NCBI GenBank assembly: GCA_002914805.1
Contig: JXTB01000259.1
Location: forward strand, 186,275 to 250,274
Length of the DNA stretch: 64,000 nt
Source of the DNA: Parasponia andersonii
Taxonomy: Eukaryota > Streptophyta > Magnoliopsida > Rosales > Cannabaceae
Direction of reading: 5' to 3'
Position numbers and translations under genes: made by a program. Below, in pieces: positions 62,150-64,000 of this stretch (the first letter of the stretch is position 1; each line of letters starts with the position of its first letter). Under the pieces are notes generated by a model, which did no database searches, was not told the origin of the DNA, and was given only the letters and a program-made list of their open reading frames with translations.

Positions 62150-62796
62150 TGTCACGTCTTTAACCTCAAACTAGACAATCGTGCAGCACTTAGCACAGTC
62201 CGTCGCACTAAGTCAGCCTACTAATACTCAAGAAAGGGACTTAGAGTAAGATTTGAGATAAAGTGGTAAGGAGAAGAGAGTTTGAGTGAATAAATGGCTT
62301 TTGATTAGTCTTAGAATACTTACAACTCTCACTAATGGGACTTGTGTACAAATGAACCCAAAAGGTCCTTTATATAGGCAAAGCCTAAACAAACCAAGGG
62401 TTATGATCGTGCCAAGTGTCATGATCTTGTAAAGGGTCTAGAATATTCTCAAATAAAGTAAAAATATCTATAACATAGAGAAATCTAGAACAAGCATGGT
62501 CTAGATCCTTCTAAGATGTTCACCCACCATCTTGGCTCTTCCAAGTCATTTTAGGAGCTTTTAAGACCGTCTAACCCATCTATCACTATTTGGCCTTGTT
62601 TAGAGCTTTCTTGAACTTAGTAGAGCCATCTAAAGTCTTCTAGTATGGCTAAGACCTCTCTTGATCATTTTAGAAGTGTCCACCATGTTCTAGGGCCTTC
62701 CTCAACCCTTTTGGGTGAGCAGTATATATATAGAGGACCTTAGAGCCATGAGCAACAACATTTGGATTTAGAGAGCCAAATGAGCGGAGCGTAACA
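62150..62796 (-). mobile_element. 5' LTR of the chromovirus
   Basis: About 647 bp, starting TGTCACGTCTTT and ending GAGCGTAACA on the plus strand. The primer site lies immediately to its left, three bases away. Its right end joins the second flanking repeat copy through the shared word GTAACACC. Confidence 0.85.
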
Positions 62797-64000
62797 CCTT
62801 CCAGTTTAACTGTATTATCATACACAATCAAACTATGAAGTATTATTTTTTCTTAAACCATATCTTTAGTTTTATAAAAAGGTGGGCAAATTTGAACTTT
62901 CCAAAACCTTTAATAAAAGCAACTGCATGACGTTTCTTGTTAAAAGTGCCTTTACAAAATATACAGTCAAAAGTTATTTTCACCAATTTGTTTTGCCATC
63001 AGCATTAGTATTTACATTATACCAAAATATCTCAAAGTAAAAATATCATCCACAAGTCAAGCTCTTTCATATTTGTATGATCATGGTGACAAAAGACAGG
63101 CTAGACAACTAGCAAGTCAACACTAAAAGTGTACCCCCTCATGTACAACACAAGCCTAAAGTGAGCTAATGCTCAGTAAGTAAAAACTACGCATGCTCGT
63201 ACATGCTTTAAAATCTCATCAAGTTTCCATTGTACACTTTTCCTTTTTAACATTTGAGTCCATATATTTTCTTTAAAAATATTTATAGTTAGGCCTCTTA
63301 ATACATTGCTAATCTCGTAAGTCGATAGGTCGTGATAACATTGGGCAGACACTCTGGCCAAGAGTAAAAATACGGTGCGACCATCATGTGAAGCTTTTTG
63401 AAAACTCCTTCTCTCCTCAAAGGGGTATCCCGTACTGCGCCAATATTGTCTCGCTTCAATGGGAGAGTCTACATCAACACATTTACCTACCCAGCTCCGA
63501 CAGAGTAGGAATTACCATTAAAAGTTATCTTATAAAATTGGCACAATGGTATTCTCTTTTAAATACTCTAGAATGAAATTCTCAATTTGTATGCAAGATG
63601 AACCATGTACATGCTATTTCATAACTTTCATGAATGAGTAAGCTTCACACAATACCATCTTTCATGTAAATCTTACGACACAGTTGTAAGTTTTTACTTA
63701 TCTCGTGTCCTAGATAGAAGTTAATAGGGGAAATGGTTAATATCTAGAGGCTAGTGTGCTAATCATCTATCATAAATTACTATTATTCAAGATGCACATT
63801 TTGTCAAAAGAATGCATTAATATACTTGAACAAGACTGAAATTACAACTTTCAACAAATTAGGAAACTTGTTCATAAAATGACTCAGAAGCATACAAATC
63901 ACTTAAGGTATCTGTTAATAAATAACTAACATTGGAAAAATATGCAAAAGTATTAAAATATGAATACTAGTTCATTAATACAAAAATGATCTAAAATAGC
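62797..64000 (-). mobile_element. Partial LTR, copy 2 of the flanking direct repeat, running off the window
   Basis: 62797-63757 repeats 55499-56454 with scattered substitutions, including CTCAGTAAGTAAAAACTACG and GATAACATTGGGCAGA. Unlike copy 1, it continues past CTAGAGGCTAGTG into further AT-rich DNA to 64000, which is probably more of the same LTR. No coding region is seen in it. Confidence 0.65.

Larger units (their letters stand above)
56455..62796 (-). mobile_element. Chromodomain-bearing gypsy retrotransposon (6.3 kb)
   Basis: LTRs at 56455-57109 (3') and 62150-62796 (5') share TG/TA...AACA ends and most of their length. A primer site lies at 62135-62146 (plus GCTCTGATACTA) and a polypurine tract at 57110-57122 (minus GTAAGGGAGGG). 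Between them, read leftward, are gag, protease, RT, RNase H, integrase and a C-terminal chromodomain, the order of a chromovirus. Flanking 5-mers (GCTAG, CCTTC) do not match, so the element is not in a simple insertion setting. All domains carry lesions. Confidence 0.85.

Overview
This is nuclear DNA from a flowering plant, almost certainly a eudicot. It is AT-rich, its two host genes carry many short exons with GT-AG introns, and most of the remaining sequence is decaying LTR retrotransposons. The assembly is draft: there are N runs at 24398-24555 and 37623-37653 and a single N at 26166. I could not identify the species from sequence alone.

Two host loci are clear. (1) On the minus strand, 12271 down to 5116, is a gene for an LNK2-type circadian coactivator. 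Seven coding exons are resolved and keep frame across every splice; the terminal exon is not found. A promoter block with two G-boxes, one fused to a TGACGTCA bZIP site, lies just upstream. (2) On the plus strand, 36673-39550, is a six-exon annexin gene of 315 codons with one GC-AG intron. About 1.7 kb upstream (34935-35010) a second annexin first exon has its own TATA box and a splice donor in the same phase. It is either an alternative first exon or the remains of a tandem copy.

The rest is mobile DNA. 1-4918: a minus-strand LTR-element leader with a primer-binding site, a small LTR fragment, and a degraded copia piece that ends about 200 bp from the last LNK2 exon found. 12.7-15.3 kb: mostly empty AT-rich spacer. 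15.3-24.4 kb: a copia fragment, then a largely complete but broken minus-strand copia element with a 1.57 kb 3' LTR, then an extremely AT-rich tract ending in a GC-rich 52-bp tandem repeat at the assembly gap. 24.6-30.6 kb: a LARD-like non-autonomous element with PBS, PPT and a 2.3 kb 3' LTR but no gag-pol. 31-32.5 kb: an Athila-like gag that has nine in-frame stops but no frameshift. 33.1-34.2 kb: a probable LTR remnant.

40.0-42.5 kb is a solo LTR. 43.3-48.1 kb is a structurally complete non-autonomous LTR element with a near-perfect 5-bp target duplication. 49.1-55.4 kb is a gag-only gypsy element interrupted by a 2.8 kb solo LTR. 55.5-64 kb is a chromodomain-carrying gypsy element (gag, protease, RT, RNase H, integrase, all broken) with paired LTRs of about 650 bp, flanked on both sides by direct copies of a different LTR.

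The most interesting material is the annexin double first exon, the LNK2 gene whose last exon is missing where a copia element sits, the set of non-autonomous LTR elements at three stages of coding loss, and the Athila-like gag whose damage looks like cytosine deamination.
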